From Agathobacter rectalis ATCC 33656 (GTDB lineage Bacteria > Bacillota > Clostridia > Lachnospirales > Lachnospiraceae): a DNA stretch of 64,000 nucleotides. Shown here piece by piece: positions 24,646 to 33,208 of the stretch. The notes beneath the pieces are model-generated. The model ran no database searches, was not told the origin of the DNA, and saw only the letters and a list, made by a program, of their open reading frames with translations. Within the stretch, counting starts at the first letter, position 1, and each line of letters begins with the position of its first letter. The stretch is from the NCBI RefSeq assembly GCF_000020605.1, contig NC_012781.1:2729501-2793500 (forward strand), given 5' to 3'. Made by a program: the position numbers and the translations under genes.

Positions 24646-24871
24646 ATTTTTCCCTCATACTTTCGGTTTTTATCTCATCTAAATTACCATTATCCTGAAG
24701 TATTCCTGTTAGAGAATCCGTCAAATATGATACTGCGGCATCCTTAGGAATAAATCTTCCCACTTCATGACCATTCTTTGTAACAATGATTTCATGTCCT
24801 GACATAACAAGATTCAAATATCTCCCAAAATTGTTCTGCATTTCTGTTGCAGTTGCTGTTGCTGTATTCAT
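24629..24871 (-). CDS. Phd/YefM-type antitoxin
   Basis: An 80-residue protein with the Phd fold pattern TATEMQNNFGRYLNLV, then EIIVTKNGHEVGRFIPK. The C-terminal tail (DEIKTESMREKYGFVD) would wrap the PIN toxin. AGGAGG precedes the ATG. The promoter is framed by a perfect inverted repeat, as expected for autorepression. Confidence 0.92.
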   Translation of the reverse strand: MNTATATATEMQNNFGRYLNLVMSGHEIIVTKNGHEVGRFIPKDAAVSYLTDSLTGILQDNGNLDEIKTESMREKYGFVD

Positions 24872-24898
24872 ATGCCTTCCTCCTATCCATTTCTTTTT

Positions 24899-24938
24899 TA
24901 GCTAATTATATTATAACGTTAATTAGCTATTTTTTCAA
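24899..24938 (-). promoter_or_regulatory. Antitoxin promoter with operator palindrome
   Basis: TTGAAA (24938-24933), 17 bp, TATAAT (24915-24910). TAGCTAATTA (24899-24908) and its complement (24920-24929) flank the -10 box, a likely Phd-type operator. Confidence 0.7.
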
Positions 24939-24950
24939 GATATATCCCCG

Positions 24951-25030
24951 TTGTAACATTATTCTTGATGTTTTCTATGTATTTGTAACATTATTCTTGA
25001 TGTTTTTTGCTGTGTTTGTAACATAATTCC
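24951..25030. repeat. Short direct repeats upstream of the toxin-antitoxin operon
   Basis: TTGTAACATTATTCTTGATG plus TTTT occurs at 24951-24974 and 24983-25006, and a partial third copy (TTGTAACATAATTC) starts at 25016; the starts are 32-33 bp apart. The region between the divergent antitoxin and AAA/nuclease genes (24872-25186) holds otherwise only the antitoxin promoter and a 33-bp dispersed repeat at 25035-25067. Confidence 0.75.
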
Positions 25031-25034
25031 GTAC

Positions 25035-25067
25035 ATTTTTCCAACGATGAATTTTTATTTTCAAAAA
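25035..25067. repeat. 33-bp dispersed repeat, copy 1
   Basis: The 33 bases are identical to 39758-39790. The core is CCAACGATGAATTTTTATTT. In one frame both copies read FSNDEFLFSK, so they might be relics of coding sequence. Confidence 0.8.
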
Positions 25068-25186
25068 TCCAAAAATATTACAAAAACACTGTCCGTAGAC
25101 AGTGCACATAATCTCATGTTGCCCACTTCCATCACTCTTCCAAATCTGTTATACTGATTATATAAAAATGAATTGGAGATGGGACA

Positions 25187-26767
25187 ATGGGTATTTATTT
25201 TAATCCGGGAAATGGCAGCTTTACAAAAGACAAAAACAGTCAGCTATATATTGACAAAACCGGTCTGATTGAATATTTGAATAGAGTTATCTGTACAAAT
25301 GCCAACTGCATAAGTGTCAGCCATGCCAGAAGGTTCGGTAAATCCCATGCTGCTGGAATGATCGATGCATACTACAGCAGAGGCTGCGATTCATCAGAGC
25401 TTTTTGCAGATTCTGAAATTGCAGCCAAGGACAGCTATTCAGCACATTTGAATAAATACAATGTCATACACATTGATGTATCATCATTTTGGGATGCTTA
25501 CAAAGATAATGTGATAGAAAAAATTCAGGAATATATTTATGACGAGCTTAAACAGGTATATGGCGATCAGATAGATTATACCAAGATGATCAGTGCTGTA
25601 CTCATGTCCGTCTACAACATTTCCGATATTCCATTTGTTATAATAATTGATGAATGGGATTGTGTAATCCGAAATGGTGGAAATAAAACACTGGTTCACA
25701 GCTATCTTCAGTTTCTTCATTTGTTATTTAAGAGCGAAGAGTCAAAAACCTTTTTAGCTTTGGCATATATCACCGGTATTCTGCCAATCAAAAAAATTAA
25801 AGATGAATCAGCTCTGAACAACTTCCGTGAGTTTACAATGTTGAAATCGAAACAATTGACCAGATATTTTGGTTTTACAGAGGATGAAGTTAAAAAGCTG
25901 TGCATCACATATGATATGGATTTTGAATCAATAAAAGCATGGTATAACGGATATCTGATAGACGGGCTTCATATGTATAACCCTAATTCCGTTGTTCAGG
26001 CTATGCTAGATCATGACTATGATTTTTACTGGAAAAATACATCCTCGTTTGAATCAATCAACACATTTATCACCATGAACTACGCCGGTTTAAAGGATGA
26101 TGTGCTCGCCATGCTTTCCGGCGATAAAATCAGAGTTAATGTAAATACCTTCCAAAATGACCTTACTACAGTTGCTTCAAAGGATGATGCACTTACAGCT
26201 TTAATTCATTTAGGTTATCTGGCTTATGATGCCAATAGGAAAATGGCATATATACCTAATTATGAAGTTGCTGCTGCATATGATCTTGCATTACAGACCG
26301 GTTCATGGAGTGAAGTAGCCAACTCCATTTCAAAATGTGATGAATTATTAGATGCTACCCTAAATGAAGATGCTGATAAAGTCGCTGAATTGGTAGAAAT
26401 TGCACATGAAACATATACATCCGTTCTTAAATACAACGACGAAAATTCTTTAAGCTGTGCTCTCACAATGGCATATTTTACTGCAAATGCATATTACAAT
26501 ATTGTCAGAGAATTTCCAGCCGGCAAAGGTTTTGCTGATCTTGTTTTTATTCCAAGAGCGAATGCCTGTGGCAGACCTGCAATAGTAATTGAACTTAAGT
26601 ACAATGCTTCCGCTGATTCTGCCATATCACAGATTAAAAACCGCAGATATCACGGAGCCTTATCAGGATACAGCAATCAGATCTTACTTGTCGGAATTAA
26701 CTACAGCAACACATCTGATAATAAAAAGCATACATGTATAATTGAAAGTATTAATAACCTCGATTAA
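25187..26767 (+). CDS. AAA-ATPase-like / PD-(D/E)XK nuclease-like protein, second copy
   Basis: A 526-residue relative of the protein at 14724: LYIDKTGLIEYLNRV, degenerate P-loop SHARRFGKSHAAGM, Walker B-like FVIIIDEWDCVIR, and C-terminal GKGFADLVFIPRANACGRP then AIVIELKYNASADSA, the D...ExK nuclease pattern. GGAG precedes the ATG. It is a single gene on the plus strand between the toxin-antitoxin pair and the sugar island. Function unknown; these proteins are often multi-copy in gut Clostridia and Bacteroidetes. Confidence 0.9.
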   Translation: MGIYFNPGNGSFTKDKNSQLYIDKTGLIEYLNRVICTNANCISVSHARRFGKSHAAGMIDAYYSRGCDSSELFADSEIAAKDSYSAHLNKYNVIHIDVSSFWDAYKDNVIEKIQEYIYDELKQVYGDQIDYTKMISAVLMSVYNISDIPFVIIIDEWDCVIRNGGNKTLVHSYLQFLHLLFKSEESKTFLALAYITGILPIKKIKDESALNNFREFTMLKSKQLTRYFGFTEDEVKKLCITYDMDFESIKAWYNGYLIDGLHMYNPNSVVQAMLDHDYDFYWKNTSSFESINTFITMNYAGLKDDVLAMLSGDKIRVNVNTFQNDLTTVASKDDALTALIHLGYLAYDANRKMAYIPNYEVAAAYDLALQTGSWSEVANSISKCDELLDATLNEDADKVAELVEIAHETYTSVLKYNDENSLSCALTMAYFTANAYYNIVREFPAGKGFADLVFIPRANACGRPAIVIELKYNASADSAISQIKNRRYHGALSGYSNQILLVGINYSNTSDNKKHTCIIESINNLD

Positions 26768-26781
26768 CATAAAGAATAACA

Positions 26782-26809
26782 CAAGCGGACTGACGAAGCA
26801 GCCCGCTTG
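26782..26809. terminator. Hairpin between convergent AAA/nuclease and beta-glucosidase genes
   Basis: Arms 26782-26792 and 26799-26809 pair at 10 of 11 positions. The same core, AAGCGGACTG...CAGCCCGCTT, is in the hairpin at 6433-6462. Confidence 0.55.
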
Positions 26810-26857
26810 CTTTAGTGTAATAATTATCCTTCAATAGAAATCTATTTCTACTTATGC

Positions 26858-29011
26858 CTAAATATATATCTCACTACTTCCGCATTCATGGTCACTACTG
26901 TTTCCTACACTGATTCGAAGTTGCATTCCGCTACTAACGATTTCCATATTTTTATCAAAGTAAGAAAACTCTTCTGAATCAATAGAGAAATCCACACTCT
27001 TAGCTTCTCCCGGATCCAGAAAAACCTTCTGAAAACGGACAAGTTCCTTCTTCGGTCGTACCACAGATGTTTGTAATGTTTCATAATAGCACTGAACAAC
27101 CTCTGCCCCTGTAACTTTACCTGTGTTACTTACATTACAATGGACATGCACTCTTTTGTCCTGTCCTATCTTGACTTCAACATCCGAAATATCAAATTCT
27201 GTATAGGACAATCCAAAACCAAAAGGATATAATGGTGAATTAGGAATATCCATATATCTGCTTGTGAAACGGTTCTCTAGATTATCCTCTGTAAGCACAT
27301 GTCCGGTTTTTATATCCCAGTAACTTATCGGCACCTGTCCAACGCACCATGGAATACTTACAGCCAGCTTTCCGGAAGGATTGATCATGCCATATACAAG
27401 ATCTACTATTCCCTCTGCCCCCATGGTTCCGGGTCTCCATGCCATGATGACGGCTTTGGATTTTTCTGAGATTCTTCGCAGATCCAGTGGTCTTCCTGAG
27501 ATTATCACTGTCACGATATTATCCGTGCGTTTTACTATTTTTTCAAAAAGCCTCTGCTGCTCTTCCGGTAAAGTCAGAAATGCTCTGCTGGCAGCCTCTC
27601 CGGACTGAGATTCATGTTCTCCAAGTACACATACAACCGTATCTTCCCGGTTTATCGTTTCCAGCCACTGCTCATCTATTTCTTCATCCGAATCAACCGG
27701 TTTCACTTGCCAGATCCTGCATTCTTCCTCAGAAAGCATTCTGCATCCAGGAATACATACCCCATTAATCTTCTTATCTTGAAGAATATCTTCGATTGTC
27801 TCAACAGGCTCATGCCCACCAAAGATTGCCCAACGGCTCAGGAATTCCTTTGATGTCACATAAGGTCCTGCCCAGATAACTTTCTGTTTCTGGCTCAAAG
27901 GCAGAATTTTTTCATTTTTCAAAAGGACGTAGCTTTCGCTGGCCATCTGATATGCCTTTGTCCGGTTATACTGAGTGAGGTTTCCACTCTTTCCAATTCC
28001 TGCAAAAGGATTTTCAAAAAGCCCCAGCTGATTCTTCATCATCAAAACCCTGAATGCACTTTCATCGATAAAAGACTCCGGAATCTGCCCGTTTTTCACC
28101 AGTTCTTCTAAACGAAACATATAAGCAGGACTCATCATATCTATGTCCACTCCCGCTTCTATCGCCTGAGACGCCGCTTCATCCATATTGGCTGCCACAC
28201 CCTGTTCCTTCAGCTGCCCAATAGAGCCCCAATCTGAGATCACTGTACCATCAAAGCCTTCTTTATCCCGCAATAGATCTCTGAGAAGTTCTTTATTTCC
28301 GCTGATTGGTTTTCGGTCTATTGCATTAAATGCGGTCATAACCATAGCAGGCTTTGCCTTCAACGCCATGCGGAAAGGTTTTACATACTGTTCCAGAAAT
28401 GTCCGTTGAGATATTTCAACATCGTTGTATTCCCTGCCTGCATTGACCGCCCCGTAACCTGCAAAATGTTTCAGACATGCTGCGATTCCTTCATCGTTTT
28501 TCTGCTGATAGCCATCTACCATGGCCTCCCCCATGACTCCATTCACATATGGGTCTTCGCCAAAAGACTCCATTATCCTGCCCCACCGGGGATCCCTTGA
28601 AACATCAATCATAGGAGAAAATGTTGCCTTAAGTCCTTCGGATGAGGCCTCTGAGGCAGCTATTGACGCTGCCTCAGACACCAGTTCCGGATTAAATGAA
28701 CAAGCCTGTCCCAGTGGAATTGGAAAAATTGTCCTACATCCATGGATCACATCTGCCATAAAGAGTAGTGGGATATGATGAGGATGCTGTTCCATATATT
28801 TACTCTGAATATCACATATTTTTTCTTTACCAATCACTCCCAGCACGGAACCTGAATACTGAATGATCCATTCCGGCGGTAATTGTTCGTCAACAACACC
28901 TGTAAGCACTGCCTCTTTGTCAAAATATACACCGGTAAGCTGTACCATCTGTCCTATTTTTTCCTGCAAAGACATTTCTGACAGCAATTGCTGTAATTTA
29001 TTTATTTCCAT
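26858..29011 (-). CDS. Glycoside hydrolase family 3 beta-glucosidase-like enzyme
   Basis: A 717-residue GH3 enzyme without signal peptide, so cytoplasmic. The TIM-barrel domain has CLKHFAGYGAVNAGREYNDV and the nucleophile Asp in GTVISDWGS. The second domain carries GEHESQSGEAASR with the likely acid/base Glu, and a C-terminal fibronectin-like domain ends the chain (NTGKVTGAEVVQCYYE). GH3 enzymes release beta-linked glucose, xylose or related units from short glycosides. AGGAG precedes the ATG. It is the last gene of the sugar operon and would cleave the imported glycoside. Confidence 0.93.
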   Translation of the reverse strand: MEINKLQQLLSEMSLQEKIGQMVQLTGVYFDKEAVLTGVVDEQLPPEWIIQYSGSVLGVIGKEKICDIQSKYMEQHPHHIPLLFMADVIHGCRTIFPIPLGQACSFNPELVSEAASIAASEASSEGLKATFSPMIDVSRDPRWGRIMESFGEDPYVNGVMGEAMVDGYQQKNDEGIAACLKHFAGYGAVNAGREYNDVEISQRTFLEQYVKPFRMALKAKPAMVMTAFNAIDRKPISGNKELLRDLLRDKEGFDGTVISDWGSIGQLKEQGVAANMDEAASQAIEAGVDIDMMSPAYMFRLEELVKNGQIPESFIDESAFRVLMMKNQLGLFENPFAGIGKSGNLTQYNRTKAYQMASESYVLLKNEKILPLSQKQKVIWAGPYVTSKEFLSRWAIFGGHEPVETIEDILQDKKINGVCIPGCRMLSEEECRIWQVKPVDSDEEIDEQWLETINREDTVVCVLGEHESQSGEAASRAFLTLPEEQQRLFEKIVKRTDNIVTVIISGRPLDLRRISEKSKAVIMAWRPGTMGAEGIVDLVYGMINPSGKLAVSIPWCVGQVPISYWDIKTGHVLTEDNLENRFTSRYMDIPNSPLYPFGFGLSYTEFDISDVEVKIGQDKRVHVHCNVSNTGKVTGAEVVQCYYETLQTSVVRPKKELVRFQKVFLDPGEAKSVDFSIDSEEFSYFDKNMEIVSSGMQLRISVGNSSDHECGSSEIYI

Positions 29012-29061
29012 GATTACTCCTTATGTTTGAACTGTTGTAACTGTATAGGTCAAATCGCCTT

Positions 29062-30138
29062 TTAATCAAAATAAATTGTCTTACCACTTTTTGCAGACTC
29101 ATAGATTGCTTCCAGTACACGGGTAACAACTGCAGCCTGTGCAGGTTTTACTATCTGCTCAGCTCCGTCAGCAACGATATGGTAGAACAGTTCCTGTTCA
29201 TAATCCCCTGCTGGTTTTTCTTCTCCTGAGAAGAATGCTACTCCTTCACCGGATAATGCTGGCTTCTCTACTACCTGTTTATTGTGATGGATGTAGTTGA
29301 TTCGCAGGCCATCTTTCATATCTGCTCCGGCTTTTGTTCCGCACAGACTTGTCTTGGCCTCATCAACCTCCAGTGTGTTCAGTGCCCAGGCAGCTTCGAG
29401 TTCAATCACTGCACCGTTTTTCATACGGATGAATCCGAAAGCGGAATCTTCTACGCAAAACTCCTCAGGATCCCAGTTGCCAAAAGCATTTCCCTGGTTG
29501 GTCTGATCAGCCAGTTTGCGGAATGTTTGTCCTGTTACAGACTCTACTTCATAATTGTCCATCATCCATAATGTCAGATCCAATGCATGGGTTCCGATAT
29601 CGATCAGTGGACCGCCTCCCTGTTCTTCCTCATTTAAGAATACACCCCAGGTAGGAACTGCTCTTCTTCTGAGTGCGTGAGCTTTCGCAAAATAGATTTC
29701 TCCCAGTTCATCCGCCTTGCACATTTCTTTCAGGTACAGGGAATCTGAACGATAACGGTTCTGATATCCGATGTTCAGGACTCTACCTGTTTTCTCTGCA
29801 GTCTCCACCATTTTCTGTGCCTCAGCATAATTCTTTGCCATTGGCTTTTCACACATAACATCTTTTCCTGCTTCCATGGCTGCGATAGAGATTTCTGCAT
29901 GGGAGCGGTTCGGTGTAGTTACATATACAACATCCAGGTCCTCTTTGATAAGCACCTTATAGTCTTCGAATACTTTTGCATCTTCTGTGCCATATTCTTC
30001 CTTTGCTTTCTCTGCACGTTCCCTGACGATGTCACAGAAAGCTACAATCTCATAAAGACCACTTTTTTTCATAGCTGGAAGGTGTTTTCCGTTGGCGATT
30101 CCTCCGCATCCTACGATTCCTGCTTTTAATTTTCTCAT
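29062..30138 (-). CDS. Gfo/Idh/MocA-family sugar oxidoreductase (first)
   Basis: A 358-residue NAD(P)-dependent dehydrogenase. The N-terminal Rossmann domain has AGIVGCGGIANGKHL; the family Lys lies in DVMCEKPMAKN, and the second-domain acid/His pair in LIDIGTHALDLTLW. Enzymes of this group oxidise a sugar hydroxyl, often C3 of glucosides. AAAGGAG precedes the ATG; 16 bases separate it from the TIM-barrel gene upstream. With its partner at 32088 it suggests an oxidation/reduction pair in the pathway. Confidence 0.92.
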   Translation of the reverse strand: MRKLKAGIVGCGGIANGKHLPAMKKSGLYEIVAFCDIVRERAEKAKEEYGTEDAKVFEDYKVLIKEDLDVVYVTTPNRSHAEISIAAMEAGKDVMCEKPMAKNYAEAQKMVETAEKTGRVLNIGYQNRYRSDSLYLKEMCKADELGEIYFAKAHALRRRAVPTWGVFLNEEEQGGGPLIDIGTHALDLTLWMMDNYEVESVTGQTFRKLADQTNQGNAFGNWDPEEFCVEDSAFGFIRMKNGAVIELEAAWALNTLEVDEAKTSLCGTKAGADMKDGLRINYIHHNKQVVEKPALSGEGVAFFSGEEKPAGDYEQELFYHIVADGAEQIVKPAQAAVVTRVLEAIYESAKSGKTIYFD

Positions 30139-30154
30139 GGTATTATCTCCTTTA

Positions 30155-31075
30155 CTAAATCACGTACTGTTCCAGATATCTCTTGCTGATGATCAAGGAA
30201 TTCTCAACCTTCTCCTTGAAATCCTCAAAAGCCTTATCCTCGATCTCGATACAGGTATAGCCATCATATCCGATGTCTGTAAGCGCTGACACATATTTTC
30301 CCCAGTCCACATCTCCAAGTCCAGGGATTTTCGGTGACATATATTCCAGAGGATATGCCATGATGCCGCAGGATTCCAGCTTGTCTTTATATATCTTTAT
30401 ATCCTTGTAATGGACATGGAAGATCTTATCCTTGAATTCGTAAAGCGGGCGGATATAATCGATCATCTGCCAGATAAAGTGGGATGGATCATAGTTGATG
30501 CCCAGATGGTCACTGTCCAGGATCCGGAATACTTCTCTCCAGATTGGCGGTGTTGTCATCAGGTTCTGTCCTCCCGGCCACTGTTCCTTGCCAAAAAGCA
30601 TCGGACAGTTCTCGATGGCGATCTTCACGTCACATTCCTCTGCCAGTTTTATGATAGGTGGCCATATCTCTTTTACCAGTTCCAGATTTTCCTGTATATT
30701 TTTGGTCTGGTCCCTTCCGATAAATGTCGTGACCATGCCCACACCTAATTTTTTACTTGCAAGAATCACCTGTTTCAGGTGTTCCACAGCGGTTGCGCTT
30801 TTCTCTTTATCTGCCACCATCACGTTTGGATAATAGGCCAGTGCCGATATCTCCACTCCTGATTTTTTAGCATATTCTACAATATGCTCTGCATATGCGT
30901 CATCCTGGTTAACCCGTTCTGCATCAATATGGCTTACCCCTGCATATCTTCTTTCTGCTTTTTCCTGTGGCCAGCATGCCACTTCCACACATTCAAATCC
31001 CTGTCCGGATGCAAAGTCCATCATTTCTTCATAGGTCCAGCTGTCAAGGATGGATGTGATAAACCCAAGTTTCAT
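30155..31075 (-). CDS. Sugar phosphate isomerase/epimerase-type TIM-barrel protein (first)
   Basis: A 306-residue xylose-isomerase-like TIM barrel. Metal-site residues fit AIENCPM (Glu), GINYDPSHFIW (Asp/His), IFHVHYKDIK (His) and CIEIEDKAF (Glu). Such proteins act as isomerases, epimerases, dehydratases or 3-keto-glycoside lyases (DgpC-like). AGGAGGG precedes the ATG. The substrate is unknown; neighbouring Gfo/Idh/MocA enzymes point to a keto-sugar. Confidence 0.88.
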   Translation of the reverse strand: MKLGFITSILDSWTYEEMMDFASGQGFECVEVACWPQEKAERRYAGVSHIDAERVNQDDAYAEHIVEYAKKSGVEISALAYYPNVMVADKEKSATAVEHLKQVILASKKLGVGMVTTFIGRDQTKNIQENLELVKEIWPPIIKLAEECDVKIAIENCPMLFGKEQWPGGQNLMTTPPIWREVFRILDSDHLGINYDPSHFIWQMIDYIRPLYEFKDKIFHVHYKDIKIYKDKLESCGIMAYPLEYMSPKIPGLGDVDWGKYVSALTDIGYDGYTCIEIEDKAFEDFKEKVENSLIISKRYLEQYVI

Positions 31076-31116
31076 AGAAATACCCTCCTGTTTCTTCTGT
31101 CTCTGTTATATCTTTG

Positions 31117-31995
31117 TTATTTCTCCCATGGAGTTGGTGTGAACTCTCCGCCTCTGCACCATTTCAGATAGTTCAGTGCGTGAAGCTGTCCTGTCATCTC
31201 CAGTTCTCCCCGGTATACCGGATCGTGATATCCTTCGATACAGATATCGTCCTCATATCCGTTGCTTCTTAAGATAGAAATGATATCTCTCCAGTTTGTG
31301 TCACCAAATCCCGGCATACGATGCCATACAAAAGGAACTGCTCCGGAGATACCGCCGTGCCTTACTGCATCCCAGTCAATGGTCGCATCTTTTCCATGTA
31401 CATGGACTATCTTTTTGCACCATTTTCTCAGCTCTGTCACAGGATCGATCAACTGTACCATCTGGTGGGTCGGCTCCCATTCAAGTCCGAAGTTATCATT
31501 CTTTACTTCCTCAAACATGACTTCCCAGGCTTTCGGGTTGAAACCGATGTTGCAGGTGGCATGTTCCCAGGTTCCATCCATAAGACAGTTTTCGATACCC
31601 AGCTTTACGCCCTTTTCTTCTGCAAGTTCTGCCAGTTCACGGAACACTTTTCCGAACTCTTCGTATGCGGATTCTACCGGTTTTCCTTCCCAGGCTCCTG
31701 CAAAGGTGCTTACATGGGTAGCTCCGAATTTTTCAGCAGTGCAAATTACCTTTTCCAATGTCTTTCTGTGCTCTGGATACTGGATTGGATTACAGTAGTA
31801 TCCGAGTGTAGTGATCTTTGAATCTGTACCGGCAAGAATCTGTTCTGTGCTCAGGGCCAGTTTATCAAGATCTGTTCCTTCCAGTGACATATGGAAATTG
31901 AGGGAAAATGTTTCGAAACCTTTTCCAACAAATCCTTTCAACCATTCTTCTGCTACGGGGCCTGGTACGCAGGTTCCGATTTTGATCTGTTTCAT
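31117..31995 (-). CDS. Sugar phosphate isomerase/epimerase-type TIM-barrel protein (second)
   Basis: A 292-residue relative of the previous protein: MKQIKIGTCVPGPVAEEW, LGIENCLMDG, FGLEWEPTHQM, KIVHVHGKDA, CIEGYHDPV supply the expected metal ligands. ATG 31995 was chosen because AGGAGG lies 8 bases upstream; the frame to 32076 has no site. Two such enzymes flanked by two oxidoreductases suggest successive steps, or two epimeric substrates. Confidence 0.88.
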   Translation of the reverse strand: MKQIKIGTCVPGPVAEEWLKGFVGKGFETFSLNFHMSLEGTDLDKLALSTEQILAGTDSKITTLGYYCNPIQYPEHRKTLEKVICTAEKFGATHVSTFAGAWEGKPVESAYEEFGKVFRELAELAEEKGVKLGIENCLMDGTWEHATCNIGFNPKAWEVMFEEVKNDNFGLEWEPTHQMVQLIDPVTELRKWCKKIVHVHGKDATIDWDAVRHGGISGAVPFVWHRMPGFGDTNWRDIISILRSNGYEDDICIEGYHDPVYRGELEMTGQLHALNYLKWCRGGEFTPTPWEK

Positions 31996-32087
31996 ACTTA
32001 TTTCCTCCTGTTCTGTTACATGCACTCTCAAAGAACATGTACAACTGTCTTTTATTTTTATGTTATAACTACTCAATGCCTTTCCTG

Positions 32088-33152
32088 TTACACCTGGTCC
32101 TGAAATTCGATTACCTGTTTTGTCTCTGCCGCCTGGAAGATTGCCTCCATCAACTTCATGACACGCATCACCTGGAACAGCTTGATCTCCGGCTCTGCTC
32201 CATCTCGGATTACTGCAACCACATTTCTGTGGAAATCAGCGATATCTCCGGACACCTTTGGTAAATCCTCTTTTACAATAGTATCTTCCCGTCTCGGTGC
32301 CATGGTCTTTGTCAGGCCAGCTGCTGTCTTAACCGGTATTACCGTCTCTTCTGTCTTACCGGTCTTACGTATAATCTCACCGGTTAACTGCCAGTCCCTG
32401 ATTACTGCGGTACCGTCTTTACCCAGTACATACCATCTTGGCAGTGATATATAATTGTTGGTGCCGACTTCCACCAGGACTTCTGTTCCGCCTTCAAAGG
32501 TCAGAATAGCAGTGAACCCATCGTCCACTTCCTGGTTTGTGATATTGGTAAGTGACGCGTATACCGTCTCGATCTTTCTATCTCCGTACATATATAAAAT
32601 CTGATCCAGCAGGTGTACACCCCAGTCCAGGACCATTCCGCCCCCATGTACCTTTTCTTTTCTCCAGTCCCCAGGGATTCCTCTTGAACCATGGACACGG
32701 CTCTCGATCCGGAAAACATGCCCCAGTTTCTGCTCCTCTACCAGTTTTTTGATGATCAGGAAATCATCATCCCAACGTCTATTCTGGTGCACGGTGAAAA
32801 GTTTTCCTGTCTCTTTGGCTACCTTTTCCATTTCCAGCAGGTCAGCGGAAGATAATGTCACCGGTTTTTCCGATATCACGTTTTTTCCTGCATGCATTGC
32901 ACGGATAGCGATAGGCTTGTGGCAGTCATTTGGAGTGGCAATCAGAACCACATCGATGTCCGAATCTGCCAGCATGGCTTCTTCTGTTTCATATACAGAA
33001 AACCCCTTCGCTTTCGCTTCTTCTCTCTTTTCTTCCTTGATGTCATAGATACCACCAATTACAGCTTCTGGAACATTTGAAAGAATCTCGGTATGCCATC
33101 TGCCCATACCGCCATATCCGATTAGTCCGTAAACTACTTTGTTTTCTCTCAT
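32088..33152 (-). CDS. Gfo/Idh/MocA-family sugar oxidoreductase (second)
   Basis: A 354-residue dehydrogenase: GLIGYGGMGRWHTEIL nucleotide loop, NVISEKPVTLS with the family Lys, VLDWGVHLLDQILY with the acid/His pair. ATGGAGG precedes the ATG. It is separated from the solute-binding gene by a strong hairpin at 33173-33203. Likely oxidises or reduces the sugar moiety handled by the operon. Confidence 0.92.
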   Translation of the reverse strand: MRENKVVYGLIGYGGMGRWHTEILSNVPEAVIGGIYDIKEEKREEAKAKGFSVYETEEAMLADSDIDVVLIATPNDCHKPIAIRAMHAGKNVISEKPVTLSSADLLEMEKVAKETGKLFTVHQNRRWDDDFLIIKKLVEEQKLGHVFRIESRVHGSRGIPGDWRKEKVHGGGMVLDWGVHLLDQILYMYGDRKIETVYASLTNITNQEVDDGFTAILTFEGGTEVLVEVGTNNYISLPRWYVLGKDGTAVIRDWQLTGEIIRKTGKTEETVIPVKTAAGLTKTMAPRREDTIVKEDLPKVSGDIADFHRNVVAVIRDGAEPEIKLFQVMRVMKLMEAIFQAAETKQVIEFQDQV

Positions 33153-33172
33153 TTTATACCTCCATCGTAAAA

Positions 33173-33203
33173 ACAGCGGCTGAAGAACACCATCAGCCGC
33201 TGT
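33173..33203 (-). terminator. Intra-operon hairpin after the solute-binding protein gene
   Basis: Arms 33173-33183 and 33193-33203 form a perfect 11-bp GC-rich inverted repeat with loop AGAACACCA and a short T-run on the minus strand. Hairpins at this place usually raise solute-binding protein mRNA relative to downstream genes. Confidence 0.75.
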
Positions 33204-33208
33204 CTTTT

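Noticed and set aside
24951-25030. Short direct repeats considered as a CRISPR or an origin
   Set aside because: Only two full copies and one partial with similar intervals; no DnaA boxes or cas genes recognised.
31262-31798. A 178-codon plus-strand frame opposite the second TIM-barrel gene
   Set aside because: Antisense shadow of a gene with full family motifs; Ser/Pro-rich nonsense composition.
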